Shown here in pieces: positions 1-13,251 of a stretch of DNA of 64,000 nt. Both the position numbers and the translations under genes were made by a program. Source of the DNA: Druceiella hillmani (taxonomy: Eukaryota > Arthropoda > Insecta > Lepidoptera > Hepialidae); NCBI GenBank assembly GCA_039881145.1, contig JAYKKI010000016.1, positions 9,263,001 to 9,327,000 of the forward strand, given 5' to 3'. The notes below the pieces were generated by a model, which saw only the letters and a program-made list of their open reading frames with translations, did not search any database and was not told the origin of the DNA. Positions within the stretch are counted from its first letter, which is position 1. Every line of letters begins with the position of its first letter.

Positions 1-3000
1 AAAACAATTATCGCCCAAGTTTACATTCTGAGAAACACAAAGTATACAGTTAAATATTATACAGAAAAATTTCAAGTTAATCGAAAAAAAATTACATACT
101 TTTTATTCAGCAACTTATCTTTTGGAAGACGATGAAATCTATTCAGAAAACTGAAATTCTTACGATAATAAATTTTAAAATTGCTGCTAAGTTGTAAAAA
201 CAAATGAATCTCGAATTTAATAACTTATTAGGGTTAAATAAAAATTCAATTTTAAAATTAATTTTTTAGCATTACTACAACTGCCCAGTTCTAAGAACTT
301 TCAGTTCTGTCCTCGTGTTAGTATGAGAATATTAAAAACAACATCCAGCACGAAATTATAAAAATATTTTAATTTATAACTTTCATTAACGTTTTTTCAA
401 AATCAAACAAAATTGAATTTCACCATAATATTGACAAGAAATAATGAAATCAAAACTATAAAGAAATTCAATAAAACTAATAACCGGTAAATAATCGTTT
501 GGTTTTATTCACGAGCGGGCGTCAGAAATTAATTTTTCTCTCACTTTTACATACTCGCAGATCCGAACGAGTTCAATTAAAACGATAACCTATTAGCATT
601 AAATGAATAATACAGAAAAAACAAGAACTGTAAATATCGTCGTTTTCTAATAATTTATTGAAATCCTCATCTTTTCTCAAGGAAAAATGGTGCAGAATGA
701 GAAATACTATTGTATTTCATTGTACAGCTTTCCGAAATACACGCTGTACATTACGTGCTCCCTCTTTCCTGCGCTTGGTCTATACTCGTTGTATAAAGTA
801 CACGTTTAAAACGAAAAGGGATATTTTCTCTAATTAGACAAATACATTTGTTTATTCTGTCGTGTATTACATGACATAACCTAACTTTAATGAATTGGTT
901 AAGCTTGATTGCATTAAAACTACAAACAATGAAACAATTATGTAATTTACCTTTAGGAATTGATTGTTAAATTAATTACGCCTCTACTATTATTTGAGTT
1001 CCATGTAAACATGTTTTTATTAATGTATTACTTTAAACAGTGCGGCTAACTACGTTGACATCGAAAAATTTTATTTATCATCTCTTTTAGGGTAGTACCT
1101 TATAACTAATTCAATTAGTAGTTTATAAGGTTTTTAAACAAAGGATTAAAAAAAATGACCTGCGCTAATACTTCAACCGGTGGGCAATTTCATTGGATCA
1201 ATTGATTTAAAATAATCATGGTTATATTTATTAAAATTGTAAGAGGAAAATATTGTGAGCTTTTACGGCCTATCGTATTTCCCTCCTTTAATAACAGATT
1301 TGTGTACGATTTGGTGATGTAGGAAATACCTTTAAATATATTTGTATTATCTATCCTTTTTTTGTTAACTTATTGGAACGAAGTTCCTTATGGCATGTTA
1401 CACGCTTAGTGAATATGGGCTAGCCTAAAAAAAGCGTGAGATTTCGACCACTACATTTGATACAGTATAAAAGTATAAGGATTTAGACCGACAGCCTTGC
1501 TACAGTATAAGCTTTGTGTGTTTACAAATGTTTGCCCAATTATTTTTCTGCTGGCTATCCATTAAAAGCCAATCATCCGTAATACCGTTTCCAGTTTGGT
1601 ATTTATTTATTTGCATTTCAAATTATAAATTATTAATTTATCATTTATTAAATATTTTAAATTAATAAATTACAATAAATTGTCAAATTAAACTTTATTT
1701 AGATGTTTTAGTAAAGTTAATAATTAATTATGTTTATTTAAATTTAAAATTAATTCAAATTTAATTTAATTAGTTTTCAATTAATTTTATAGTAATTAAA
1801 ATTAAAATAATTTTACACTTAAATTTTGATAGCATCTTTATTTGCGTCGATAAAAGTTTATACATATATTAACAGATACCAAAATTGTATAATGTATGTT
1901 ACATTTTCACATATTGTAAGTATGCAAATTTTGTTCAATTAAAAGATGTTGCAATGTTTTTTTCATTGCCATTATTATTACCATATGTTACAGTTAACAA
2001 TGTTTTATCATGCTGAAATATTTTTATTCATGAAAATAATATGTATTTAAATGAATGCGTGATTCCAATGATTGTGTATGAAACGCGTGATTCAAAAAGA
2101 CTTTCGTTAATTTTTGGTGAACTTATTGCTACTATTTTTAAAATTTTATTTCTTATTTATTATTAACATCATTAAAGCAATTTATTCAACATTAAAGTGT
2201 AAAACATAAAAAAACAATAATAATAACAGTTGAAAATTCAATGATTTTAATTCTGGCGTACTGAATCCAAGAACGGTAAAATGGTTCAGGCTATGGCCAT
2301 TCCGCCACTATTACCGTAAAGCGTGAATTTTCAAGGATCTTAAAATATATGCAGATAGAATAAAAGCCAGTCCAGAATTAGACAACTGCACGGATTAGCG
2401 AAATACAAGTCAAACGACGATATTTTATATTTTGAAGAAAAGATTTAACGCAACGAACGGAGTGAAATAATCCCGCATACCTTAGAAAAATATCTAACAA
2501 TGTAAGATTTCTATGTAATTAGACTATGTAGTTGTAAGGTATATTTTCGTCCCTCTGATATTAATTGAAATAAACGTAACACTTGCGTGGTATGCTTAAC
2601 AATTGACAAACAGACATATATTTTCGTAATTCCACCAAAAAAAATTGTAAGGCCAAACAATTTTCATTTTATTTCAATTCAAGTATACATAAAGTCTCAT
2701 AAATCTATATGAATTTATGGACGTTTTATTGACAATAAATTATTTTATCCAATCGATACTTTGGTTGTTTTTGTGCACAAGAACTTTGTGCACAAATCTT
2801 TAAAATCAATGTCAAATATTTCGTTTCCTTTGAAGGTTTTGCAGCGCACAATATATCGATGTAAACAGACTTAATAATTATGTATTGCGTTGTCGGAGTA
2901 CTTGCTTGGTTATTGCCCCATAATTGGCAATAACCAAGTAAGTCTTCAGTCGACACAAGGTAGTATAATGTCTATTTATAACCCACACACGCGTCTTAAA

Positions 3001-6000
3001 TTCGTTTTATTGTTTTGTTCTTCTATCCTTGTAATGACCGCCCATCTCTCAGCCGTCTGATACAAAATATTTTTAAAATGATTTTATAATTGCACATTGA
3101 ATTTAAAACATTCACAAAACTGGATACAATTCTATATTTTTTACTTAATAAACCGGTCTGAGGCTGTCTAGGATAATAATATTAACATAGGGATACTTGT
3201 GATAGTCATTAAATATTTTTATTTGGAAATAAGGTGTTGGATTCGTTAGAGTAAAAAACGCTAGTCCATATTAGGTCACATCGAAGACTTATAGTGTCGT
3301 TATTATCTGATTTAAAAATCTGATGCATTTCCCTTAAAGGTTTGCTCCTGTTTTAAATTTTGTGTGAATCGGGTATAGAATGGACAGCGTGCAGATATAA
3401 CCCATGTTTTACTAATTTTACATTTGTAATATTATGATCATTTCTATCAAACCCAAAATCATTGTGACTTATTTGCATGGGTATTATAAATATGGGTGTA
3501 TATAGTTTTTGGGTATATTTACTATTAGGTTATTATTAAAATTATAATATTCGATTATATTTTACTTCGACACAAATGTTACTATTTCATTACTACTTAA
3601 AACACACTTCTCAAAATTATTTAAAATAACATAATTATGTAAATATGAAATATTTACGAACGTAAAAAAATTTTAACACTATCATTTGGTTAATATATAC
3701 GCCTAAAAAAGTTGATCGGTGCAGTGAGTTCTTTCTGGAGGATATCCCAAATATTTATAAACATCGTGCGCGGAAAGAACATGTTTTAGGAAAATCCTAT
3801 GAAATCATTCACGTAATATTCGCTACTATTCAAATAGATACCAGTATAAATCAATAATTAGATTATTGCCACTCTAAATATAAACGAATATCCAAGAATA
3901 CTGAGATAAATTAGATTCCGGAGCTTAATTCGGAAAAATAAATTTCCATTCAAGGTCGAAGCCCGACTGAGAAATGAAAGTACATTAATATTCATAGCGC
4001 AAACATTATTTTTAATTCATGCTTATAACTTGCAAGCCATGGTATAATCAGTCAAACAATGTGTCAAATCTGATACTGACGAAAAATCAAGTCTGCTCTT
4101 CAGAATACGGATTCGTGTGATATAATTGATTTTAATACGCAAAATTGATTATGGAGAAAATTTTCATATAACAAAATTTAGCTCTATATTAGAGATAAAA
4201 TTTAGATTATTAATTACTCTAATTTAGAGGCTTGCGCAAAATATATTTAAAGAATAATAAACATTTTACGCAAGCCTTATAAAAATCTTGCTTAGCGCAA
4301 ACAGGGTTTTGCCCGCATCGCTTAAAGCATTTTGGTCGAAAGTTATGTTCAAGTAATAGTAACTAAAGCTTTTTCAATTTTTTTTAAACAATGAGTTTTA
4401 AAACTGAATATATACCGTAAAGAGGTTTTTTAATGAAAAATGGTAAAGGGAAACTTTATATTATTTTGATATACCTATCCATTGCATATCATTTTGCAGT
4501 CAAAAAGGGGAAGCATGTTAAAAAAAATATTTCAAGATATTATCATATCATCTAGCATTTGTTTGTAAATAGATCCATGTCTAAATTTGTAAAAAGTGCA
4601 AGAGTATGATAGAGAGGGATGGACAGACACACGTAGAGATGTGACGAAACTCTACTTTTAACTATTTCAAAATCTTTTTTCAAGGCCTGCAGGCAATATT
4701 TAAAAATAATTCAGGACTTTCAACAAGCATAGATGATTCAATATTTCTTTTTAAACTCTAAAATGATCTTATTTATTGCCCCAAATGTTCATGTAATAAA
4801 AATTCCTTAGAATTCAAAGAAAAATAAATATTTAAATTTAAATATTCATTGAAATTGGTTCACTTTCAGTTAATCTGCTAAACTCAGTTAAACTCTGTGA
4901 CAACCTTCCACTTTTTATAAAATATTTTTAATTTTTTTATTCATAGGACTTATAAAAGTGAATAGCGAAGTTAAAAAGAAGGTGTTAATTCATGCAATTA
5001 TTTCTTTAATATTCATTTTATCACTATGGTCATTGTTATACTAAAAAAATCCGCACCGTTCGTAATATACTCATAAAATATTTTTTTAAATTTAAATGTA
5101 ATAATATGGACATTTTGAATTACATTTTTTCTCATCACATCGTAAATATTAGGTTCATAATAATCTGAATGTTATAGATAAATTTGTTTGTTCATATTAT
5201 GAGTACGAATATTCCTCAGTGCTTTTTGTCTCACACTTGTCATTTTTTATTATATCTATACTCTTATATTAAATGAAGTTGCCCGCCGCGTTTTTCTTTC
5301 TGGATTAAGTTTTTATGTTACTAAATTTAGATACTGTTTCTACGAATAATTACTTCGTATATCGAGGAAAGTTTTGCTGTACAGAACATTGCCGTGCGAT
5401 GATACGTAAGTCTTCAGGCACCATCCATTAGACACATCCATCGTGCAAAATAAAAAAAGAGAAGGATAGGCTAAGTGGCCTGTCTATCTCCATTTATCAT
5501 TTAGAATAATCACACTCTACAAGTTGTGCAAGATGTGGGGTGGAAGAAGGTGCATAAAACGCTTTAATAATGTGAGGCTATTATTATAAAAATAATTGGA
5601 GTGGGAAAATATAATAAATATAAATATGAAAAAAAAAATAATTAAGATTATTAGTTCCACGCATGCAAAATTCGGAATCCTGTTAACCTGAGGATCACCC
5701 AATATATCGTAAAATGAAAAATATATTAAATATATACAATGCAAGGTAGGTTCATGTGAGCTTTAAAATTACATGTTAGGATAATGAAACACATAAAGTA
5801 GCTGGTCCTTTTTGGTCGCTCTCACTGGATAAACTCGTTTTTCATTACCGAATGTAAAGAAATTAGAATGTTCCTTTCAATCTGTGTGTTTCACCCATTT
5901 ATATTTAATCAAGTCAAGTTGTTTTTGGAGAAATCGTATGTATTAGTAAGTAAACAGATAATATAATATAGCACTATCGCTTGGAATTTTATATTATTTG

Positions 6001-6337
6001 CTTTCTTAGACTATTTAGGTAATATTATATTAGTTCAATATTTTAAATTACAAACAAATTATTATACTCGTTTACTGTCACTATTACTGTCGTCTACAGT
6101 TACTTAATTAGAATAATATAAATTAATATATACACAATATTATTACGTAAATGAATTTGAAAAATTAAAAATAAAATTATTAAACAGAACAACAAAGACA
6201 TGTTTTATTTTTCTCCCACTTTTTATATAATGAAAAATTAAGCCAGAAAGCCGTGTGATTTTATTAAATGTGATAGCACCCAGACGTGATTATGCAGATG
6301 ATATGAAAATGGCGTTCACTTCTGTCGTCGTTCACAC
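1..6337. other. AT-rich non-coding stretch
   Basis: I see no gene here on either strand; the few open frames are under 80 codons, low-complexity and resemble no family I know. 1,610-1,820 is a very AT-rich tract built of aaattaattt-like words. The segment ends at the GPCR-like exon, so it could be a downstream intron of that gene, which is inference only. A snap-back palindrome at 2,900-2,943 is listed separately. Confidence 0.6.
2900..2943. repeat. Inverted repeat, 18-bp arms
   Basis: Arms at 2,900-2,917 and 2,926-2,943 pair with a single mismatch around an 8-base loop (ccataatt). The inner 13 bp of each arm are perfect. No transposon protein is nearby. Confidence 0.85.
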
Positions 6338-6408
6338 CTGTCGAAAGGTATTCCGGTGAGTGTGAACACGCTGGCTGCAACCATCACGTTTGCTATGAAG
6401 TTGCTCAA
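6338..6408 (-). CDS. Candidate exon: transmembrane helix 3 of a neuropeptide GPCR
   Basis: Read on the minus strand, 71 bases between an AG and a strong donor (gacag|gtgtga) encode LSNFIANVMVAASVFTLTG, then IPFD and the first two bases of an Arg codon. This fits the third membrane helix of class A GPCRs: a hydrophobic helix with an A-S-V-F-T-L core ending in the D-R of the D-R-Y box. The Asp is residue 23, so the conserved helix-3 Cys should lie two residues before the exon, in the preceding exon. The insect tachykinin/natalisin receptor group is the best match from memory. The stretch is GC-richer than its surroundings. The usual residue at the Pro before F-D-R is Ser or Ala, and the acceptor lacks a good pyrimidine tract. 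I could not find neighbouring exons. A decayed fragment or chance resemblance cannot be excluded. Confidence 0.45.
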
Positions 6409-9400
6409 CTATTATTGACTTTAGTGTCATCTTTCTAATGATGTAATTATGTTCGTTGTTTGGCAGTTATTTCGAATCGCCCTAAATTACAATACTGCTA
6501 TTTATTTAAGAAAAGCTGTGATGTACTTAATATGAAAAACTAAAATTTAGGCAAACTGAGATTTCATAATTTTTAGGGGCGATTTTTCTACAATTCACGA
6601 TATTGTACAAACGACGTAATTTTCTTCCATTTAATATTCCAAATGTAAGACAAAAAACCCTTAGAAAATGTTATTAATTTTATTGCAAGTTGCAAAGTCC
6701 TCAAGTGCTCAATTGCGATCAAAAATAGCCTTTACTTTATGCAAGACTTATCAAAACATACAAGTAGAAATTTCATTAAAATCCATTTAACTTTTCTTAT
6801 TTGTATGCGAACAAAAATTCAGGATTCCATCGAAACGTACAAATATTTAAAAAACAATATTTTTGTGCTTTATTATTTTTTTGTGTTCCTCTAACCCACT
6901 GTTCTACTAACACAACGCAAATGAATTATGGAAAATATTTAATTTGCTTATCTTTAGGTGGAGTGAACTGAAACCAAATATCATTTCGAATCGATACTTA
7001 TATTTTTTTAAAAGCAATGCCCAAATTGGTTCATTAGGTTTTACGTGATGCGTGAATAAATTACATAAAGAAGCAGACAAAAACTCCAAGTCAATATTTT
7101 TGCTGCATTACTTTTGTTAGGCTTTACTGAATTAGGTTTATAAAATACATTTAACATACCGACTAGCCCATTCTATAATTGTATCATATGTATAGAAAAA
7201 CTAGTAAGTAACAACTAATTTTATACAGTCTGATACGAAACATAGCAAAGAAATTAAATTACGAATATTGACAGGGGGTTCATATTTTAAACAAATTGAG
7301 GAAAAAATGGAAACTTATTTCGAATACAGATTAATTTTTTACTCCTAAATTCTGTTGGGTCTGAAGTAACGTATGATATTATATTTTATGGTAATCGAAC
7401 ACAAAAAAAAAACACGAAAAATATGGCAATTGGATCTTTGGATACAAAATGTATTTATTTAAAAAATACTTTATACTTAATTTAATAAATGGCATTACGT
7501 TCATCAATCTTTAAGATAAATGAATATTTTTTTTCAAAAAGCCCTTAGGGAAATGAAGTAACCGACACAGCATAAGGTAATTTGACTGCAGACGAGGTAC
7601 AAGGTTCTATCGTATAAATGTTTTAATGCTGTTTTATTCCGTGGCTATTGATGCACGCTCACACGTACCTAGTTAGAAAATAGCTTTTCAGAGTAAATTA
7701 AAATGTGGAAATAATTTTTTTTTAACTTATGTGATTATTTCATCAAAAATATCGATATACGAAATTTGCTAAACATATTCTTTGTCTTAAATAGGCTTCT
7801 TAAAATTTGTATTAAAATTTTGTTTAAGACTATTTTCTTAAATAAAATGTCTATATACTATATTTTACCTGAAAATTTAAGTATAAATATCATTTTATGA
7901 CCCAATTTTTCATAATTTTATACATACATATATTGGTACTTACATACGTATATTCCTATATTAGTTACTGTATATTTGATCATTTACTACATTTTAGTCG
8001 TATAGTATGTAATAATTAATGCGTTGTTTCATCACTCCTCAATTATGTAATAGTGTAGATAGCTACCTCGGTTTTTCGCCATTTATACATATTGTTTTCT
8101 AAAAGACACTAAATATATGCGTGGCAGACACATCTCTCCGAAATATTTAGCCGGTTTGAATTAGAACTTATCTCAATAGTCTTGTTACAATTTCGCTATA
8201 TTTGTTGAAGTGCTTTTAATATTTTTTATTAATTGGTTTACTGTTACGGTTTTCTGGAAAATATAGAATAGCATAACACTTGGGCATAGTACATAACAAG
8301 TATTATTTGGTTTTATGTTTTTTTTTTCATTTTAGTTTGAATGAAAGTAATGTCTGTGTCGTCTTATACTTTAAAATTATTTTAGTTTGGATCTTAACTT
8401 TGATGTAAGATTAATTACTTGTTAGTGAAAATGTTGAGACGTATGTATGTTTTTAATGACGCCATACCCTGAAATTTTGGTTAAATAAATTATGAGTATT
8501 AGCTGACCACCATACGAAACTTATTGTAAATTGATGAAGATTTTTATAATTATTTTATTAGACTTAAAAGTTCTGCGACGTTCATTTTTCTTATACAAGA
8601 GGACGCTCGCGATAGGAGATTATATTTAAGTTCGGTGGTCTCAAGTTATGTAAGTGTACTTGCGATTACCTTGCAACGGAACTTCTTAAAAGTTATTTTA
8701 TGCTGTCTTCTTTAAAATATTATATGAATACTATTATGATTAAATCTTTTCATATTTTTTAGGGAATATTTCTTGCGTTAGAATAAAAATTAAATAATTT
8801 GTTTATAGTATTTACCAATTATAGGATAGTGGCTAAGATAACCGATTTATTTGAGTTGCTCAGTTTCGTACTAAACCCTTCGCAGATTTTAATTTTATTT
8901 CGAAGAATATTAGTCACATGATACTTTTAAACTATTTTAATGGTCGTTAATATCATACATTTTTTTTAATTATGTTAATTTTTTCTTTTGTTATGAGTAG
9001 TTTAGATATTGTATTTTATATTGGGTAATAATATCAGTGAAAAAATATACTCTCAGCAAATCTTTATAAATACTGACATGTAATATTACGTCTCACACGA
9101 TAATTGAACTAATATTGTTGCAGGTAACTTAGCGAGCTTTAGCCTGGACAACACGAATAAATTGGTAAACGAATAGTCATAGTTTATTACATAATATAGA
9201 CGTGCATTTATTACACTCTTCGTTACCCATAAATATATGTAATTGTAAAGTACACTTTCTTAATAGAAATAAATTATGCAATCTCATTACAATGCGAGAA
9301 TTAAATTTGTTAGTTCGATCAGTGCGATATGGCGGTCATTTCCGAATATCTTTGATGTAAACGACGAAACTGAATATAATTTTTAAGATTTTTTTAACAA

Positions 9401-10871
9401 TATCATTTCAGAGAATATTTATGTCTTATTAAATCACCTGACATGTAATTTACAAAAACTATAAATGTATTTCCGTTTCTCATAAAGAATTTATCGAGAA
9501 TTTTTAAATCTATAAAATAGCTATTTTACGTCAATTAGAAACTCGATTAACGACAATATAATTTCTTTTTTTTTGCGCAAATAAGTTATGTCTCCAACAT
9601 CTTGCGTTAATATGTTATAGCTTATTAGACATATTTTGATTAGTATTTTATATAAAGTACTTTTTTATGCTCCTGTCATTTCTAGTTAATGAGTTATAGG
9701 CTATCAGATGCATATTGATTAATATTATCTACTAGTGCTTGTATTGTTGTAATACAATTTTTCATTATTTTTATGGTTAAAAATAATTCTGGGCGTCCAA
9801 GATTGAAAACAAAAACAGTCCCCCATATGCTGCAATGCAATATTCAACTCCGCCTAACTTTTTTAGGTTAGTTGCACATAATAAAAGATTACATTTTTTT
9901 AACCGTGTTTTTATTAACTTAAAAAGCCATGAGGAATTTCACATGTTAAATACCTTTTTGTTATTAACTTTTGTGTTTACTGTCTTACTCTACGCACATG
10001 AATAAAATAAATGTATCTCTCTTCATTTCATTTAACTTTTCTTGCTTCCTCGTTTTTTGCATTTCCGAGTTTCTTGCTTCATATTTGGGTTTGTTCCTTA
10101 CAACTTATATAAAAATTATAACATTACCTATTCAATTCAATATTTTATTACATTTTTTTTTTAAATTGGTTATTAATTTGTGTTTAGTTTTAATTTTTTT
10201 TAACTGATTCATATAAACATGTTCAATGACTCCAAAATTACGGTAAATTTTATAATGTAATTTTTATCGTTATACTAATACGTATCAAATGCAGAATAAA
10301 TAATCCCTGTGAACGAACATCACAAGGAACAACCCGGTAATTTATTCTTTTATTTACTTTCATTCTTGCAAAGAAATTCCACAGTCCATTGAACATTTAT
10401 TTAAATGATGAAACTCTGAGTCTTGAAATCAAGTTATGAAAAAGTTTCAATTTATTCCATTGATATATTTTTTTAATTTGCGTTCCGAGTTTCATTGAAG
10501 ACTTTCAAAAGAAATACTCGCATAACTTATAATTTAAATGGTTTTGATAATAATGTTAAAGAACTAGAGCCTTATTTCGACTTCCTCGTTATTTATTTTG
10601 CTGTATACTGACTAGCTTTATCATTTTTTTTATATATTTGGAGAGCAAGTTTAATCTTGAAACATATATATCTAAAAATAAAATAAAATTGTTATGAACA
10701 AATACCATGAAATTGTATGATTTTTTATTTTTATTTTCCATCTGCCATCCACGTACACTTCTAACTATTTTTGCTAAGTATACTTTTGCATGTAAATCTC
10801 ATATTTCTAAGATAGCGTAAAAAAATTATTGAATGAATATTTTAAAGTAACTGTTCAAATCTTTTCCAATG
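6409..10871. other. AT-rich non-coding stretch
   Basis: No gene is visible. Open frames such as the one at 9,971-10,207 are Phe/Leu/Ile-rich readings of poly-T DNA. If the GPCR-like exon is real, this would be upstream intron of that gene. Confidence 0.55.
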
Positions 10872-10921
10872 TTTTTAAATAATTAGGGATGGTAGATTTA
10901 CCATCCCTAATTATTTAAAAA
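10872..10921. repeat. Perfect palindrome, 23-bp arms
   Basis: Arms 10,872-10,894 and 10,899-10,921 are exact reverse complements around a 4-base loop (gatt). The pairing stops at both outer ends. It lies directly upstream of the SINE, about 10 bases before its first GC-rich sequence. Confidence 0.95.
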
Positions 10922-10929
10922 GTATTGCA

Positions 10930-11137
10930 AAAGACATTGTCGTCGCCGTGGTGTGTTGGGTTGATCACAAGGCATACGGCCTTTGACGATGCGACGCACC
11001 GCGGCAGCTCGGGTTCGATTCCCGGCCGTTCGTCGAACGGGGCTGGACTGGTGTTGTGGTTGGCTGTAAGAGATTGCTCTTGTAGCAATAAGTCCGCCAT
11101 CAATTAGATACATTAAAGCAGATAAATAAATAAATAG
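10930..11137 (+). mobile_element. tRNA-derived SINE
   Basis: A GC-rich block in AT-rich DNA carries an RNA polymerase III type 2 promoter. The A-box-like sequence is tggtgtgttggg (10,949-10,960) and the near-consensus B box is ggttcgattcc (11,012-11,022), at tRNA-like spacing. The B box sits in a T-arm-like context (cgggttcgattcccgg). A tRNA-unrelated body follows, ending in an (ataa)n tail at 11,121-11,137, as expected of a short retroposon mobilised by a LINE. It is not a tRNA gene: no cloverleaf closes around the boxes and the A box is degenerate. I found no clear target-site duplication. Short open frames on both strands here are incidental. Confidence 0.8.
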
Positions 11138-11537
11138 ATTTATGTTTACTGAGCATCACTAGTACCAGTTTTATTAAAATAAGTAATTCTAATCATTTTG
11201 TTAACAAATTACGACCTATTAGTTTGCAGTTCCTGCAGGAGATAATAAACCCGGTTAACATAAAAAATAATATACCAAAATATCTTGTGGAAAGGTAAAC
11301 ATATATTAGAACAAAATACAATTAATATATTTCTGATGTTAATTTCATCCACAGACTTGCCTTTTCTAAATTTTCAATTAAGTCACCGGAATTTAAAAAT
11401 TTTTCTGTTGTGGCGTATCTCTTCTTCTGGTGATATTTTCGGTCCAATTTATAGGAATGTACTTACATTTGTAGCGAAACTGATAAATTAATATTATTCA
11501 TAAATATTTAAATATGAATTTAAGTGACATAATACGT

Positions 11538-11540
<3 letters not shown>

Positions 11541-11608
<68 letters not shown>

Positions 11609-11627
11609 GCATATATGTATATATATA
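11541..11627. repeat. (AT)n microsatellite
   Basis: Nearly pure AT repeat with a few interruptions (ac, gc, gt) in its right half. Confidence 0.95.
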
Positions 11628-12043
11628 ATAGCTGGTAGACATTTTTCGTATTTTTGTTAAATTATGATAATATAAAAATAATTTTCTCTGAATTATCAAT
11701 CAAACATTTTACTATTTGGTTAAGAGCCAATTAATTTAAAAATAATATTATGGTGAATACCTAAACTGATTTCAAAATAATAAATATATATATTAGTTAC
11801 ATGTGTAAAATATATGTATATATTTTTTGAGGAAGAGACTTGAGGGAGAAATGACAAAGTTTAACTTTTAAAAGGAAAGTTTAATGGCTTGGTACTATAA
11901 AAATTAATTTTAGAGAATCTTGAAGTTCTCCTGTACTATCCAATAGTATATATTTAATAAATAAATTTTATTCAAGTTTTGAAAATAAAGTGCAGATGTT
12001 CTTTGTGTGTTCCACAAATCCAGTTAATATCCCCTTCTTCACG

Positions 12044-12077
12044 GTGTGCACGGAGCTATTGTGTGCACGGAGCTATT
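12044..12077. repeat. 17-bp tandem duplication
   Basis: The unit gtgtgcacggagctatt occurs twice in a row without mismatch. It includes the 6-base palindrome gtgcac. It looks recent. Confidence 0.95.
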
Positions 12078-12483
12078 GAATTCCAATCGTAGCACATTAA
12101 TAATAATTTTCTCTCGGAGGAATGTTATTCCTATCGGTTCTCTCGTGCTCTGTCTATCATATTTTCCGCATTATGTGTTGAAAAATTTTAAAGGCGCAGA
12201 ATATATTAAGCTATCGATAGAATATATACGAGCATACGTTTTCATTTTACAATGAAATTTCCAAAGAATTGTATCTCTGCGTACTAGTTGACAAGTAATA
12301 ACGACAACAAGCTTATCTAACTGAAATATGATTTTATTTATTATTTTCAAAAGTAATTTAGTGAAGCCGTATTTCATAACAGTCAACTAAATAATATATA
12401 ATGGATTCGACAATAACCTAAAATCATACTCAAATTCTAGACAAATGCAATGAATAATAATGAAAGAACCGAAAATATACATG

Positions 12484-12486
<3 letters not shown>

Positions 12487-12532
<46 letters not shown>

Positions 12533-12536
12533 GTAC
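12487..12536. repeat. (AT)n microsatellite
   Basis: Pure AT run ending in acatatgtac. Confidence 0.95.
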
Positions 12537-13088
12537 ATTTAAAGAGAAGAGGGTGGGAGAGTAACAGCGCTATGCGCTTCCTGTTGTATTTTATCTCCCA
12601 TTCTCCACCATATCCCTCACTATTATGGACAACAATACGCACTTTCCAGCCAATGTTGATGGTTTTATGGCCGCGTTCGTTCATGACGTTTAACCTTTTC
12701 TCAGTTAGGTCCCCTTCCCAAACGTTGGTCAAGAAATTTCGCTTTAAAAATTATTTTATTACTTACTTGCAAATAACGATGAATAATATTCAAATCATTG
12801 ATAAGTAGAACGTAAGACATTTTCCATTCTAACTTATTGACTTGAAAAATTATTATGACCAAAGTATGGACCAAAATATTCGATCTCATCGATTCACTAA
12901 CCTGAAGAAATTATCGCATGATGTGTACTTCCTTCTCATTACTATGAAAAAGAGCACTAGTGGGGCTAATACTTCATTACTCCTAAACTTTGTTTCATGA
13001 ATTTAGTACGAAACTAAGAACCATCCGGATTAATAGGAATTTCCCACATTTTTGAGATTATTAGTTTATAAAAGTGAATATTAAAGTA

Positions 13089-13100
13089 CACACACATGTA

Positions 13101-13170
<70 letters not shown>

Positions 13171-13206
13171 TACATGTGTGTGTATGTATATATGTATATG
13201 TGTGTT
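13089..13206. repeat. Compound (CA)(TA)(TG) palindromic microsatellite
   Basis: An acacacatgtatgtac-type left flank, a long TA core and a mirrored acatacatgtgtgtgt right flank make the whole array close to self-complementary. A separate 14-bp-arm hairpin begins at its right edge. Confidence 0.9.
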
Positions 13207-13251
13207 TCGTTGACAACTGTACACACAGTACGTGAATAGTTGTCAACGAAA
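13205..13251. repeat. Perfect inverted repeat, 14-bp arms
   Basis: Arms tttcgttgacaact (13,205-13,218) and agttgtcaacgaaa (13,238-13,251) surround a 19-base loop that itself contains two gtac words. Confidence 0.9.

Noticed and set aside
10949..11030. tRNA gene
   Set aside because: The B box is good but the A box is poor, no cloverleaf forms, and a SINE body and tail follow.
12430..12732. Open frame with a long Ile-Tyr run, and similar frames at 13.0-13.3, 15.9-16.3 and 23.2-23.5 kb
   Set aside because: They are translations of (AT)n microsatellites; the frames vanish outside the arrays.
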